Positions 6,541-14,500 are shown, counted from the first letter of the stretch. The stretch: DNA of 14,845 bases from an uncultured Methanomassiliicoccus sp. (GCA_905202485.1 CAJKRY010000022.1:1-14845); one strand, 5' to 3'. Made by a program: numbers and translations. The notes: generated by a model not told the origin, from the letters alone.

Positions 6541-8331
6541 TCAGAGCACCCCCACAACGACCATTAGGAAGAATATGAAAACAGAAAGTGCAGATACAAA
6601 TTTTTTAAAGAGGTCCCGCTGCCTTTCATTCAGATAGTATTCTCCTGTCGGCAGATACTCTTCTGTTTCTCCGCAGGCATACCCTTTAATGTGTCTTCCC
6701 TTCGGCGGTATGAAAAATGCCAGAAATGAGATGATGGAGACAAGCAGAATAATTACCAGAGGAAACAAGCCTCCGGATACCTCCAGCGTGAAAAGGTCTG
6801 GAGAAAGTTCAAAGGTTTCTGAAGCTGCCCTGGCGATGCCCTGAGCAAGAGGAATGATGGAGACTGAAAGAGCAATTATGGAAATTAGAAGAACTGCTAT
6901 TGAAAATCTATACTCTCCAGGCTGTCTGTCTCTTACAGATGGATCAGTAGGCGAAATAATCACTCCTACCCATTTGAAATAATACAGCGAAGTGATTCCC
7001 AGGCCGATTGCCAGGGGTATAATTATACCTGGATTTGCAGAGGCTGCTCCGATAATCATCCATTTAGAGGCAAACATACCGAACGGCGGCAACGTGATGG
7101 TGACAATACCTGTAATCAGAGCGGCTGTCAGGAATGATGACTTGCTAGACAGCGATCTCATGTCTTCTATGTCCTCGCTGCCCGTTTTTTCTTTTACAGC
7201 TCCCACAGTCAGGAACAGCAGCGCTTTAGACAGTGCATGATAGATCAAAAGAATGATGGCTGCCATCAAGGCATGCGGCTGGGCAATGCCGGCGCACATC
7301 ACGATGAGACCTAAATTAGAAATGGTCGAATATGCAAGCAGACGTTTGGCATTTGACTGAGCTGCAGCCAGAACCGCAGCAGCTACGAAAGATATCAGAC
7401 CGATGAATGCCACTCCGGCAGAGAGAGCCGGCGCATCAGCGAATACTTGTGAAATTCTCAATAAAAGATAGACACCTAAATTGACCATGGTGGAACTGTG
7501 AAGCAGTGCAGAAACCGGAACTGGCGCCGCCATGGCACCTGGAAGCCATGACTGCACTGGAAACTGAGCTGATTTTGTCATCGCTGCAGCTACCAGAAAA
7601 ACTGCCGGAACTGCCATAGATGCAGATGTGAATGATTCCAGGGAATCTCCGCCGTAATATGAAACAGCCAGGTACATGCCGACTGCCAGAGCGGCGCCTC
7701 CTGCAGTATTAATTGTAAGAGCCAATCTGGCGGCTTTCTGTGATTCTTCTGTCTCTGGATGTTTAATAAGCAAAAATGAGCAGAGCGAGGTAACTCCCCA
7801 GAAGAGAATAAACCATGAGTTGTCATTGGCCATGACCGCCCCGTTCATGGCGGCAATGAAGACAAAAATGATTGTGAAAAACTCTCGTTTTCTTTCATCG
7901 TTCCTCATATAATGGATGGCGTAAATGGAAATTACAGATCCCAGCAGAGATGTTATGAGAATCAGAACCATGCTCAGGGAATCGACGGCCAGAGGGGGAG
8001 CGGTGTTCCAGGGAGACAAAGCTGAAAATATAATCTCGATAACTGCCGCCAAGGCAATGATTATGCTTCTAAATTTAAACGCATAATACAGGAATATGCC
8101 GGCAAGCAGAATTTCCAGTCCAAGTATGATTATCCAGGAGAATTCCGGGAACGACAGGGTGAACCTGTTCAGGCCGCCGAAAACCATTGCCACTGACGAG
8201 ATTGAGACTGCGATTGCCGCGATGTAAATCAGGCCTTGCAGTTTTCTGCCTTTTCCTATGATGAAAACTGCAGCAGCGGCAAGCAGCGGCACCGCAATGG
8301 TCATCAGGGCAGCGATCTCTTGAAAACTCAT
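6541..8331 (-). CDS. echA: Ech hydrogenase ion-translocating membrane subunit A (NuoL/MrpD-like)
   Basis: Large antiporter-like membrane subunit, first gene of the ech operon, expected to move protons or sodium ions during ferredoxin-driven H2 turnover. At 596 residues it has about 14-16 hydrophobic helices. The proton-channel signature MTKSAQFPVQSWLPGAM (K253) followed by APVPVSALLHSSTMV (H278) is intact, as is IYAIHYMRNDERKREF before it. The helix-5 position where NuoL relatives have WE reads FWGVTSLCSF, with no Glu in view (see findings). The C terminus carries GYACGETEEYLPTGEYY, reminiscent of related group 4 hydrogenase subunits, then a final hydrophobic helix. No clear ribosome binding site precedes the ATG. 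Confidence 0.93.
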   Translation of the reverse strand: MSFQEIAALMTIAVPLLAAAAVFIIGKGRKLQGLIYIAAIAVSISSVAMVFGGLNRFTLSFPEFSWIIILGLEILLAGIFLYYAFKFRSIIIALAAVIEIIFSALSPWNTAPPLAVDSLSMVLILITSLLGSVISIYAIHYMRNDERKREFFTIIFVFIAAMNGAVMANDNSWFILFWGVTSLCSFLLIKHPETEESQKAARLALTINTAGGAALAVGMYLAVSYYGGDSLESFTSASMAVPAVFLVAAAMTKSAQFPVQSWLPGAMAAPVPVSALLHSSTMVNLGVYLLLRISQVFADAPALSAGVAFIGLISFVAAAVLAAAQSNAKRLLAYSTISNLGLIVMCAGIAQPHALMAAIILLIYHALSKALLFLTVGAVKEKTGSEDIEDMRSLSSKSSFLTAALITGIVTITLPPFGMFASKWMIIGAASANPGIIIPLAIGLGITSLYYFKWVGVIISPTDPSVRDRQPGEYRFSIAVLLISIIALSVSIIPLAQGIARAASETFELSPDLFTLEVSGGLFPLVIILLVSIISFLAFFIPPKGRHIKGYACGETEEYLPTGEYYLNERQRDLFKKFVSALSVFIFFLMVVVGVL

Positions 8332-8507
8332 GTTGTCGTCTAATCTAGGTTGTGGCGGGAATAGATAGAAAACACCCGCTAAAAATGCGGATAGAGGTGC
8401 CCAGAACGCAGCACGTCAACGAAATGTATATCTGCCACAGGAACATACCCGCCTTCATACAGCCCTATTCAGGGTGAGCGGCCATAATGTTCAGTTGAGG
8501 TGTATCA
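8332..8507. promoter_or_regulatory. Shared divergent promoter region of ech and hdrD
   Basis: This 176-base gap separates two head-to-head units. For hdrD, TGTATATC (8425-8432) preceded by purine-rich ACGAAA is a reasonable BRE/TATA pair. It would place the transcript start near 8455, about 50 bases before the ATG, and the leader carries the ribosome binding site TGAGGTGT (8495-8502). The TATATAC-like core is nearly symmetric, so it could also be read leftwards. I see no single convincing TATA box for echA. A short CCGC/GCGG inverted repeat lies near 8375-8390. Confidence 0.35.
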
Positions 8508-9692
8508 ATGGTAAAAATGCCTGAAATTAAAAGAGAGCTTTACGCCTGCTTGCAATGTGGATATTGCATACGCGTATGCCCTTCTTATGAACAGACACCC
8601 TGGGAATCCATTACTCCTAGGGGAAAGATCTATTATTTGAATCAGATTGCAAATCGTTCTCCGATGGACACTTTGCTGAGACGCAAAGTGGAGGTAGATG
8701 ATGAGTTCGTAGAAGCCATATACCGCTGTACTGGCTGTGCTCAGTGTGAGACCGTTTGTCATGTTTCTATTGAATTTGGTGATTTCTGGGAGAAAGTACG
8801 TGAATGGCTTGTAGATCAGGGAAAGGGGCCATTACCAGTTCATGCCAAACTTGCTGAGAAGATCAAAGCTACTCGCAATCCGTATGGTGAGCCGGCTTCA
8901 GCCCGTGACAAGTGGTGGCCGAAAGAGGTTCCGAGACCGGCAAATCCAGAAGTTATATTCTTTGCTGGATGCACTGGATCATACCGTGCCATGGACATCG
9001 CAAGAGCTGGAGCAATTGTATTAAACCGTGCAGGCGTAAAGGTTGATGCACTCGGAGCAGATGAATGGTGCTGCACTTCACCAGCACTTAGGACCGGACA
9101 GATTGATCTGACCACCGAGCATGCAGAACATAACCTTCTGGCTGTGGAAAACAGAGGAGCCAAAGCAATGGTTACCACCTGCGCCGGATGCTACAAGACT
9201 ACTACAACCGATTATGGAAAGTATTTCTCAAATCCTACCTTCCCGGTGTATCACTTTTCCCAGTTTGTCAACGATCTGATTAACGACAAGAAACTTAAGT
9301 TTACAAAAGAACTGAATGTTAAAGTCACATATCACGATCCATGCCATCTGGGACGTCATTCTGGTGTATATGAAGAGCCGAGAGAGGTAATTCAGAAAAT
9401 ACCCGGCGTAGAATTCGTTGAGATGCCGAGAAACCGCAGGGGTTCAAGGTGCTGCGGTGCAGGAGGCGGATTCAAGAGTGCTTACAATGATGCAGCTGTC
9501 AACATTGCAGCTGAAAGAGTCAGAGAAGCAGTTGCTACCGGAGCTGATGTTCTTGCTACAACCTGCCCATTCTGCGTGGTTAACCTGCAGGCCGGTGCCA
9601 AGAAGATCGGTGCAAAAATCAGAGTAGTTGATATCTCCCAGCTGCTGCTGGAAGCAACAGAACCTGTAGAAGCAGAAGAAGCAAAGGCCTGA
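8508..9692 (+). CDS. hdrD: CoB-CoM heterodisulfide reductase subunit D (HdrD-type)
   Basis: Iron-sulfur protein expected to reduce the heterodisulfide CoM-S-S-CoB, the last step of methanogenesis. Two N-terminal [4Fe-4S] motifs are present: CLQCGYCIRVCP (C14/17/20/24) and CTGCAQCETVCH (C74/77/80/84). Two complete CCG domains follow: C154, C188-C189, C225, C228; and C279, C315-C316, C353, C356. These bind the unusual non-cubane clusters of the active site. The 394 residues match HdrD rather than HdrB or HdrC alone. GlcF-like glycolate oxidase and LutA-type proteins share the layout, but the intact paired CCG domains and the methanogen context favour HdrD. No membrane cytochrome HdrE is adjacent, so its electron donor must lie elsewhere. 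GAGGTG precedes the ATG; another in-frame ATG lies 9 bases on. It ends in its own terminator. Confidence 0.88.
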   Translation: MVKMPEIKRELYACLQCGYCIRVCPSYEQTPWESITPRGKIYYLNQIANRSPMDTLLRRKVEVDDEFVEAIYRCTGCAQCETVCHVSIEFGDFWEKVREWLVDQGKGPLPVHAKLAEKIKATRNPYGEPASARDKWWPKEVPRPANPEVIFFAGCTGSYRAMDIARAGAIVLNRAGVKVDALGADEWCCTSPALRTGQIDLTTEHAEHNLLAVENRGAKAMVTTCAGCYKTTTTDYGKYFSNPTFPVYHFSQFVNDLINDKKLKFTKELNVKVTYHDPCHLGRHSGVYEEPREVIQKIPGVEFVEMPRNRRGSRCCGAGGGFKSAYNDAAVNIAAERVREAVATGADVLATTCPFCVVNLQAGAKKIGAKIRVVDISQLLLEATEPVEAEEAKA

Positions 9693-9718
9693 ACAAGGCC
9701 CTTCTTCAATATTTTTTT
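9686..9718 (+). terminator. hdrD terminator
   Basis: A perfect 5-bp stem, GGCCT (9686-9690) with AGGCC (9696-9700), closes a GAACA loop. It is built into the last two codons and the TGA of hdrD. A pyrimidine-rich stretch and T7 (9712-9718) follow. Hairpin plus T run is a strong termination candidate on the plus strand. Confidence 0.7.
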
Positions 9719-9735
9719 GTTTTAGAAAAGTAAAG

Positions 9736-9755
9736 GCATAATGTTAGTATTATGC
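9736..9755 (-). terminator. Inverted repeat over the stop of the SecB-like gene
   Basis: A perfect 7-bp inverted repeat, GCATAAT (9736-9742) and ATTATGC (9749-9755), has a 6-base loop and spans the TAA of the minus-strand gene. On the minus strand CTTTACTTTTCT follows. With the hdrD hairpin it forms a back-to-back terminator pair between convergent genes. Confidence 0.5.
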
Positions 9756-10193
9756 AAATTCAGGACCGATTGAAGACCTTGGCGGCATCTGCGGAGGTTT
9801 GTTTTCCTGTATGTTGATATGCGGTAACGGTACAGGAGACGGCAGATGCAGATCCCTTGTCAGAAACATTGCAATCGGTACACAATAAGACACTACTGAA
9901 TTATGAACTGTAGCTGCTTCTTCTTTAGGCAGAGCACCGTTTGCTATCCATTTGTCTCCAAGAATGTTATCTTCATCTTCAAGAAGGACCGACCCCTCCA
10001 TTACAATAAATCCTATTCCAGAATAGTTTACTGCAAATCTGAAGTCTACATTTACCTTATTAGGTGATACTTTGGAAACCTGAGTTACGGTACTGTTGTG
10101 ATCTATCCTGACATTAGTGACCGTTTCTCCTCTTTTGGCAAAGCGCTTTGCTTCTATAGCGTTTATCTCTACTCTTTGGATTTGATTAGCCAT
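9750..10193 (-). CDS. Conserved small protein with SecB-like sequence pattern
   Basis: Protein of 147 residues with no signal peptide and no membrane segment. The first 35 residues are charged. The middle (about 45-75) alternates in beta-strand fashion (VNVDFRFAVNYSGIGFIVMEGSVLL). The end is a helix plus proline-rich loop (VPIAMFLTRDLHLPSPVPLPHINI). That order, with the closing P-L-P-x-I-N-I, resembles the SecB export chaperone fold, where strands are followed by a helix and an FPPxxLxPINF-type tail. Archaeal SecB-like proteins such as MJ0357 are known. This is recognition by pattern, not by search, and a generic methanogen protein of unknown role is the alternative. It is monocistronic: terminator downstream and its own TATA-like element upstream. 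Confidence 0.7.
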   Translation of the reverse strand: MANQIQRVEINAIEAKRFAKRGETVTNVRIDHNSTVTQVSKVSPNKVNVDFRFAVNYSGIGFIVMEGSVLLEDEDNILGDKWIANGALPKEEAATVHNSVVSYCVPIAMFLTRDLHLPSPVPLPHINIQENKPPQMPPRSSIGPEFA

Positions 10194-10212
10194 TTCACTG
10201 CTGTATTATGTC

Positions 10213-10220
10213 TTTAGTAT
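10213..10220 (-). promoter_or_regulatory. TATA-like element of the SecB-like gene
   Basis: On the minus strand ATACTAAA (10220-10213), preceded by purine-rich CTGAA, is centred about 23 bases before the ATG at 10193. No strong ribosome binding site is present (only GTGA one base from the ATG), so a leaderless or nearly leaderless mRNA is likely. Confidence 0.35.
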
Positions 10221-10251
10221 TTCAGGTTTGTTTGACGTTACGTATCTGATG

Positions 10252-10465
10252 ATTTTTAGGAACTTATCCATTTACTGTGGTAGAAGTTTAATCATGGATT
10301 TTAACCGTGTTAAATTCGATACGGTTAAAAACGAAGCGGGTAAACTTGATTCCGTCAGAGCTGCCACCCACACGTATCAATATTGTTTATGCGAGCAAAT
10401 CCGATGTTCTAAACGTTGCGTTATTCAGAAAGACTGCCACTAGATACACAAAACAACATATCTGA
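10252..10465 (+). pseudogene. Decayed KilA-N-type gene (phage/mobile DNA-binding protein)
   Basis: Two fragments in different frames look like parts of one KilA-N domain protein. In the frame starting at ATG 10294, MDFNRVKFDTVKNEAGKLDS matches the family block NPNFN-x-x-EFD-x-x-K-N-x-AG. In the next frame (10385-10465), VYASKSDVLNVALFRKTAT matches the downstream block [VI]YASEADVLNVALFGKTAK and then stops at TGA. An FLGTY in a third frame near 10253-10267 may be the FLGxW motif. In intact relatives the blocks are more than 100 residues apart. Here they are about 25 apart, so an internal deletion plus frameshifts is inferred. The recall of the family is from memory. Confidence 0.5.
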
Positions 10466-10583
10466 GATCACAGGGATACCAATCAGCGATGTTAAACGCA
10501 TCATGCTAGACCTTCAAAAAGAGGGCCTTCTTGAAAGAAGAGGCAATCGCAGAAATGGTGAATGGATTGTGAATAGAAAATGA
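10413..10583 (+). pseudogene. C-terminal winged-helix remnant
   Basis: The frame ending at TGA 10581-10583 is open back to 10413 and has no start codon before the domain. It reads ISEITGIPISDVKRIMLDL, then QKEGLLERRGNRRNGEWIVN, a clear winged-helix pattern: recognition helix SDVKRIM, then LxxxGLLERRG and the wing. Such segments end Schlafen/AlbA_2-type ATP-binding regulators and Fic-related proteins. The body of the gene is missing. It overlaps the KilA-N remnant in another frame, which suggests a deletion joined the ends of two dead genes. Confidence 0.5.
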
Positions 10584-10921
10584 GATTAGTTCAGATTAAG
10601 AATGTGAGATTGTGCAAAAGCATGAGTGTATGATGTCCAGTGATTAGCAAGATCTTTGCCTTAGCGAGTATTCATAAGGATATGGATAATGAGTTAGGCA
10701 TATTACCAAATGCACAAAATGTGCCTCAAGATCCTATTTTTGAAAAATGGAGAGGTCCTAGGTCATTTTGTATTGCAGACTGCTCTTTTTCGATGAATGC
10801 ACAACCATTAATGGATGTATTGCCAGGTGTAGAACTTGCCGTTCCAAAAGAATGGAGCAGATTAATTAAAGAAGAGGAAAAGGTCGTGTGTAGTATGAAT
10901 AGTCAAATGAGCCAAGTTTGA
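10580..10921 (+). pseudogene. Unrecognised short ORF interrupted by an in-frame TGA
   Basis: An ATG at 10580 overlaps the stop of the winged-helix frame (ATGA) and reads MRLVQIKNVRLCKSMSV before a TGA at 10631. The same frame then stays open to 10921 (possible restart at GTG 10640 or ATG 10682) and ends in a TGA inside an 11-base duplication. The second part contains PRSFCIADCSFSMN and LAVPKEWSRLIKEEEK. I do not recognise a family. The N-terminal MRLVQIKN is weakly like the first strand of AAA/SMC-type ATPases. No ribosome binding site is visible for the later starts. It is either a decayed gene or a chance frame of 78-93 residues. Confidence 0.3.
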
Positions 10922-10929
10922 GCCAAGTT
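10908..10929 (+). repeat. 11-base tandem duplication
   Basis: TGAGCCAAGTT occurs twice with no spacer (10908-10918 and 10919-10929). The second copy supplies the TGA that ends the upstream short ORF. Removing one copy would let that frame run five more codons (to ...QVYLNW and TGA). Confidence 0.75.
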
Positions 10930-10981
10930 TACCTGAATTGGTGATTTTATTTTGAAATGTGCTCATATTGCTGAGTCACTA

Positions 10982-11014
10982 CTTCATTCCTTACTTCAAT
11001 CATATTGAATGAAG
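10982..11014. repeat. Inverted repeat, AT-rich
   Basis: CTTCATTC (10982-10989) is the perfect reverse complement of GAATGAAG (11007-11014). A smaller alternative stem, TTCAAT-CAT-ATTGAA (10995-11009), partly overlaps the right arm. The two foldings are mutually exclusive. No coding frame crosses it convincingly. Confidence 0.6.
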
Positions 11015-11034
11015 CATTCGATTGGTGAAGATAA

Positions 11035-11074
11035 GCGCAGGGGAACTCAATCGCTAAGTCATATTCCCCTGCGC
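11035..11074. repeat. 11-bp perfect GC-rich inverted repeat with 18-base loop
   Basis: GCGCAGGGGAA (11035-11045) and TTCCCCTGCGC (11064-11074) pair over all 11 bases. This is the only GC-rich block in about 600 bases of AT-rich sequence, so chance is unlikely. No T run follows directly on the plus strand. Possible roles are a structured RNA element, the foot of an IS200/IS605-like or MITE-like end, or a protein binding site. None can be chosen from this window. Confidence 0.75.
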
Positions 11075-11099
11075 ATTTACTGTTAAGATGATTAAGTAA

Positions 11100-11529
11100 G
11101 CAGGTTTAGTTTTGAAAAGTTTGAAGTGTCAAATTTTTGACTTTTCAATTCTTGATTGTTTTGATTTCTGTTTGAAATTTAAATTTATGCTTAGATTTTG
11201 AATTGATGATTTACTTTTTTTGAAACTTGATTGTTGAGTTTTATTTTGTTTCTGATTTGAAAGTTTAAATTGAGTGATTTCTTGATTCGATTTTGAGTGA
11301 TTGATATTGATGATTTTGATTGAGATGTTTTGAGTTTGTTTTATGATGTTTATTTGTTTTGATATGACTGGATTGCTTATTGATTTTCAAGTTTTGATTG
11401 AGTTTTTGGTTTTTCGGAATCAAAAAGTCTGCGAGTGAGTAAGTTTTGAATTTTCTTTCTTTTTCTGCTGATACTTTGACTTTGTGATTTTTTCAGTCTT
11501 TGAGATGAGAAGGCAAAAATGGTGATTGA
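11100..11529 (+). other. TTGA-dense, C-poor, T-rich leader of the giant surface protein gene
   Basis: No gene fits here. By hand count TTGA occurs 28 times between 11112 and 11526, of which 24 lie in the 290 bases up to 11401. C makes up only 10 of the 240 bases at 11161-11400, while T is about half. Spacings vary (4 to 48 bases) with no fixed period, so this is not a satellite or CRISPR array. A transcript of it would have few G-C pairs and be largely unfolded. It runs directly into the GGTGATT ribosome binding site at 11521. It may be a long untranslated leader, a promoter/regulator region, or both. I see no clear TATA box. Confidence 0.6.
11521..11527 (+). promoter_or_regulatory. Ribosome binding site of the surface protein gene
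   Basis: GGTGATT matches the archaeal anti-Shine-Dalgarno complement (GGTGATC) in six of seven positions and sits 2 bases from the ATG at 11530 (4 from the GGTGA core). It fixes this ATG as the start and shows the mRNA has a leader. Confidence 0.7.
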
Positions 11530-14500
11530 ATGAAAACAGAAAAGAGACTGACAATGGCTCTGAGCGTCTTAGTTGCGCTTATGATGCTAGCTGTCCCTCT
11601 CGCATCTTCAAGCAACTTGTTCGTGGATGGGGGACAGACAAACTCTAACGGCGATGCGCCCTTGATAAGTGGTGATTCGTCGAATGAAGACATTACGATT
11701 AAAGATGTTTATATTGTCAAAGATATTAACGAATTAAATAAGCTGCCGATCTATGATCAACTCAAAAAGCAGCTTAAGATAACTGATGACTCAGGGATGA
11801 GTAACTATGCTCCTTGTTTAATTACTGTGTATACAGTGAGTGACAAAGTAGCCAAAGTCGGTGCTGATGGAAAACCAGTCGATGGAAAATTAGGTGTTAA
11901 ATTCAATATTGAATACAACGACGGATCAGAAGATAAGACAAAAAAAGGCGGATATTCTGGACTTGGTCTCTATGACGGGGCAAAGAAAGAATACTACTTT
12001 ACAGCCCCTCTTGGAACATTTAATGGCGACAGTGACGCACTTGGAATTGGTGCCAACAAACAGTTGAACCAAGTGTACACTGTAAAAGCTCAGCTGTATG
12101 ATAAAACTGAGAAAAAGATATCAGAAGTCTCAATGGACACCGGAGCTGACGGTGTTACAATAAACGAAGTATGGATGATTGACGATCAGACAAGCTTTGA
12201 AAAGATTAGAGATGTTCATGGTAAAAAATTATCCGATTTCATCGAAAATGAACAGTGGGGGGAAAATCGTAACCCATGGGTTGCCGTTGCATTCACAACA
12301 GCTTCTCCCGGTGCTGTAACAATATCGATTGACGCAACTGATATGAGTTCTGTTAAACCATTTACAATGACCTTTACAGAAGCAGGAAAGCATGTATTTG
12401 TTGCTACTGTTGGTTCCAAAGATCAAGCTGGCGGAACTGGTGACTTCTTAGATCTTAATAATAAGACCCAATGGGAAAACAACACATATCAGGTTATAGC
12501 CAGTGTTCCCAATGGACAAGAATCCATAGGATCAGTAACATATGGAAATGCTTCTTTAACATACGATGTTATTTTCAAATTAAACTCTGATGAAAACAGT
12601 TTAGATATTGCTGAGAAGATTGGAGAACTTACTGATAAGGAGGGAATTGTAACTTGGAAAATCAATGCTGACGGAGACTTAGTTGCATCAGTTACAATCA
12701 GTGAACAAACTAAAGTTTCAATCGAGTACTTGATTACTCAGATATTTGATAAGATTAAGAGAAACGGATATGATCTTATTGAGTGGGCATCTGACGACGG
12801 CAACTACACAAATATGAGCTATGATGCAAGTTCATCAGATTATGCATCTGTATATTGTGTAGAAAATAGGGACAAAGCCGTTGACAAGAACATGACCTTC
12901 ACTGCAACATGGGAATTAATGGAAGGATATGTTGAAGTTCCTGTTCATGTTTACCAGGATGATGTTCTTGTAGGAGACTTTATCAAAACATACAGCGTTA
13001 CTGAGAAAAACACAATCTTTGTTGAGTCTCCAGGCTTGGCTGAATATATCAAAAATGTGACTGGAATCAACACATACGGAATTGTTGTAAATGATGCCCA
13101 GCTCAACAACACTGGTATTGCTGCAAGTTTGAATGTGAAAGCTAGTGAAGTGTACTCTTCAAAAGTAACATATGGAAGCGACAATGATCTTCCTACAAAC
13201 GGATTAATTGCTTCAAACAGCGAAATTACTGTGAATTACAATCTGAATGACAGACTGTACTCTAAGATAATCGTTCACTCTGAAGCATTCAAAGACGGAA
13301 AAGATGTTACACTCTTTGCATTAAAGAACAAAGACTACACATATGCTGAAGTCTTTGCTGCCTTACAGCAAAAAGATGAAACTCATGGCATAAAGAATGC
13401 TGCAATAGTACTTAATTCTGGATTTGATAAAGACAAAAATGCTGTTACTAAAGACAACTACTATATGTTAACAGGATGGAATGACGGTGCTGAATTATTA
13501 GACAGCGGAAGAAATGCTCCTGCTGAATTAACACTTGATACTGAACTGAATGGATACTATGTAATTTTCATGGTAAACGGTCAGTTTGAAGTTGTGTATG
13601 TTCCGTTTGGAGAATTATCTGCTGATAAATGCACAATTACCAGCGGAGTGAAGTACTGGTCATATGTTTCATATAAGGACTATGTGAGTGATTCATTCAA
13701 CAACATAAAAACATTCAGCTTCACAAAGTCTCAGATTGATGGAATTGAGAAGTTAGTAAAAGATAGAGAACACGCTGACGATCCAATCGCAGTCTTCATC
13801 GGATCATCATACTCATTCAATAACACAGCATATGCAGTATTTGATGCAAGTGCAAATGATGGAAACTTCGGAAACAAATATGTTGACAAAATGATTGTTT
13901 CTGGAAAAGCTTCTTCTGGAACTACTACTACAAAAACAACAATTCCAATGCCTGAAGTTTCTCCAGTCTATGAAAACACTGTAGTACTTGTTGGATATAC
14001 CAACTACATTGCAAGCACAGATAAAGCTTCAACATTCGGATCTGCTGGACATGTAGATACATTCACTGCAATCGTAGTTCCATACAAATACACAATCACA
14101 TTCTACAACGGCAGCGAAGTCAACGGTATCTTCTACTACAGCGATGTTTCTACAATGGATGACAAATCCATTGCTTCAGGACTTGTAGCATTCTCATACA
14201 AGGGAACTGCATACGACAGGAATGGCATTACTGCTGAAACAGCAGAAGATATTATGAAAGACTTCAGCAAAATTCTCTATCCCGATAAAGACGGATACAA
14301 ACTGACTCAGTGGAAAGACTCTGACGGCAATGTAATGCTTGACAAAGTGAAGAAGACTACAGGAGCATTCAAAGTTGGTGAAACTACTATAACATACCCT
14401 GTTATTGAGTACGAAGTCAAATTCAAGAAAGTCTCAGCAGATATGAGTTTCTATGCTAACTTCGAAGCAGAAAAATATGCAATCATATACAGCGGTAACA

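Noticed and set aside
3564..8331. Fpo/Nuo-type complex I instead of Ech hydrogenase
   Set aside because: The large subunit keeps both CxxC nickel motifs, and the six-gene A-F order with a single antiporter-like subunit is that of Ech; Fpo has more subunits and lacks these cysteines.
8370..8395. Short CCGC/GCGG hairpin in the ech-hdrD gap as a terminator or riboswitch
   Set aside because: Only 4 bp, no T run after it in either direction and no recognisable aptamer features.
8505..8762. Minus-strand 85-codon ORF opposite the hdrD start
   Set aside because: It covers the two cysteine-rich cluster motifs of hdrD on the other strand; the plus frame is clearly the real one.
8508..9692. Glycolate oxidase iron-sulfur subunit (GlcF) or LutA
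   Set aside because: Shares the fold, but both CCG domains are complete in HdrD fashion, there is no adjacent GlcD/LutB-type gene, and the neighbour is a methanogen energy operon.
10631..10633. Selenocysteine read at the in-frame TGA
   Set aside because: The ORF has no recognised selenoprotein family, no SECIS-like hairpin was seen and the region is full of gene debris; simple decay is more likely.
11100..11529. CRISPR array or tandem repeat
   Set aside because: Only a 4-base word recurs, with spacings from 4 to 48 bases; there are no repeats of 20 bases or more and no constant spacers.
12216..12426. Two overlapping minus-strand ORFs of 65-67 codons
   Set aside because: They lie wholly opposite the long surface protein frame, have no ribosome binding site and show no domain.
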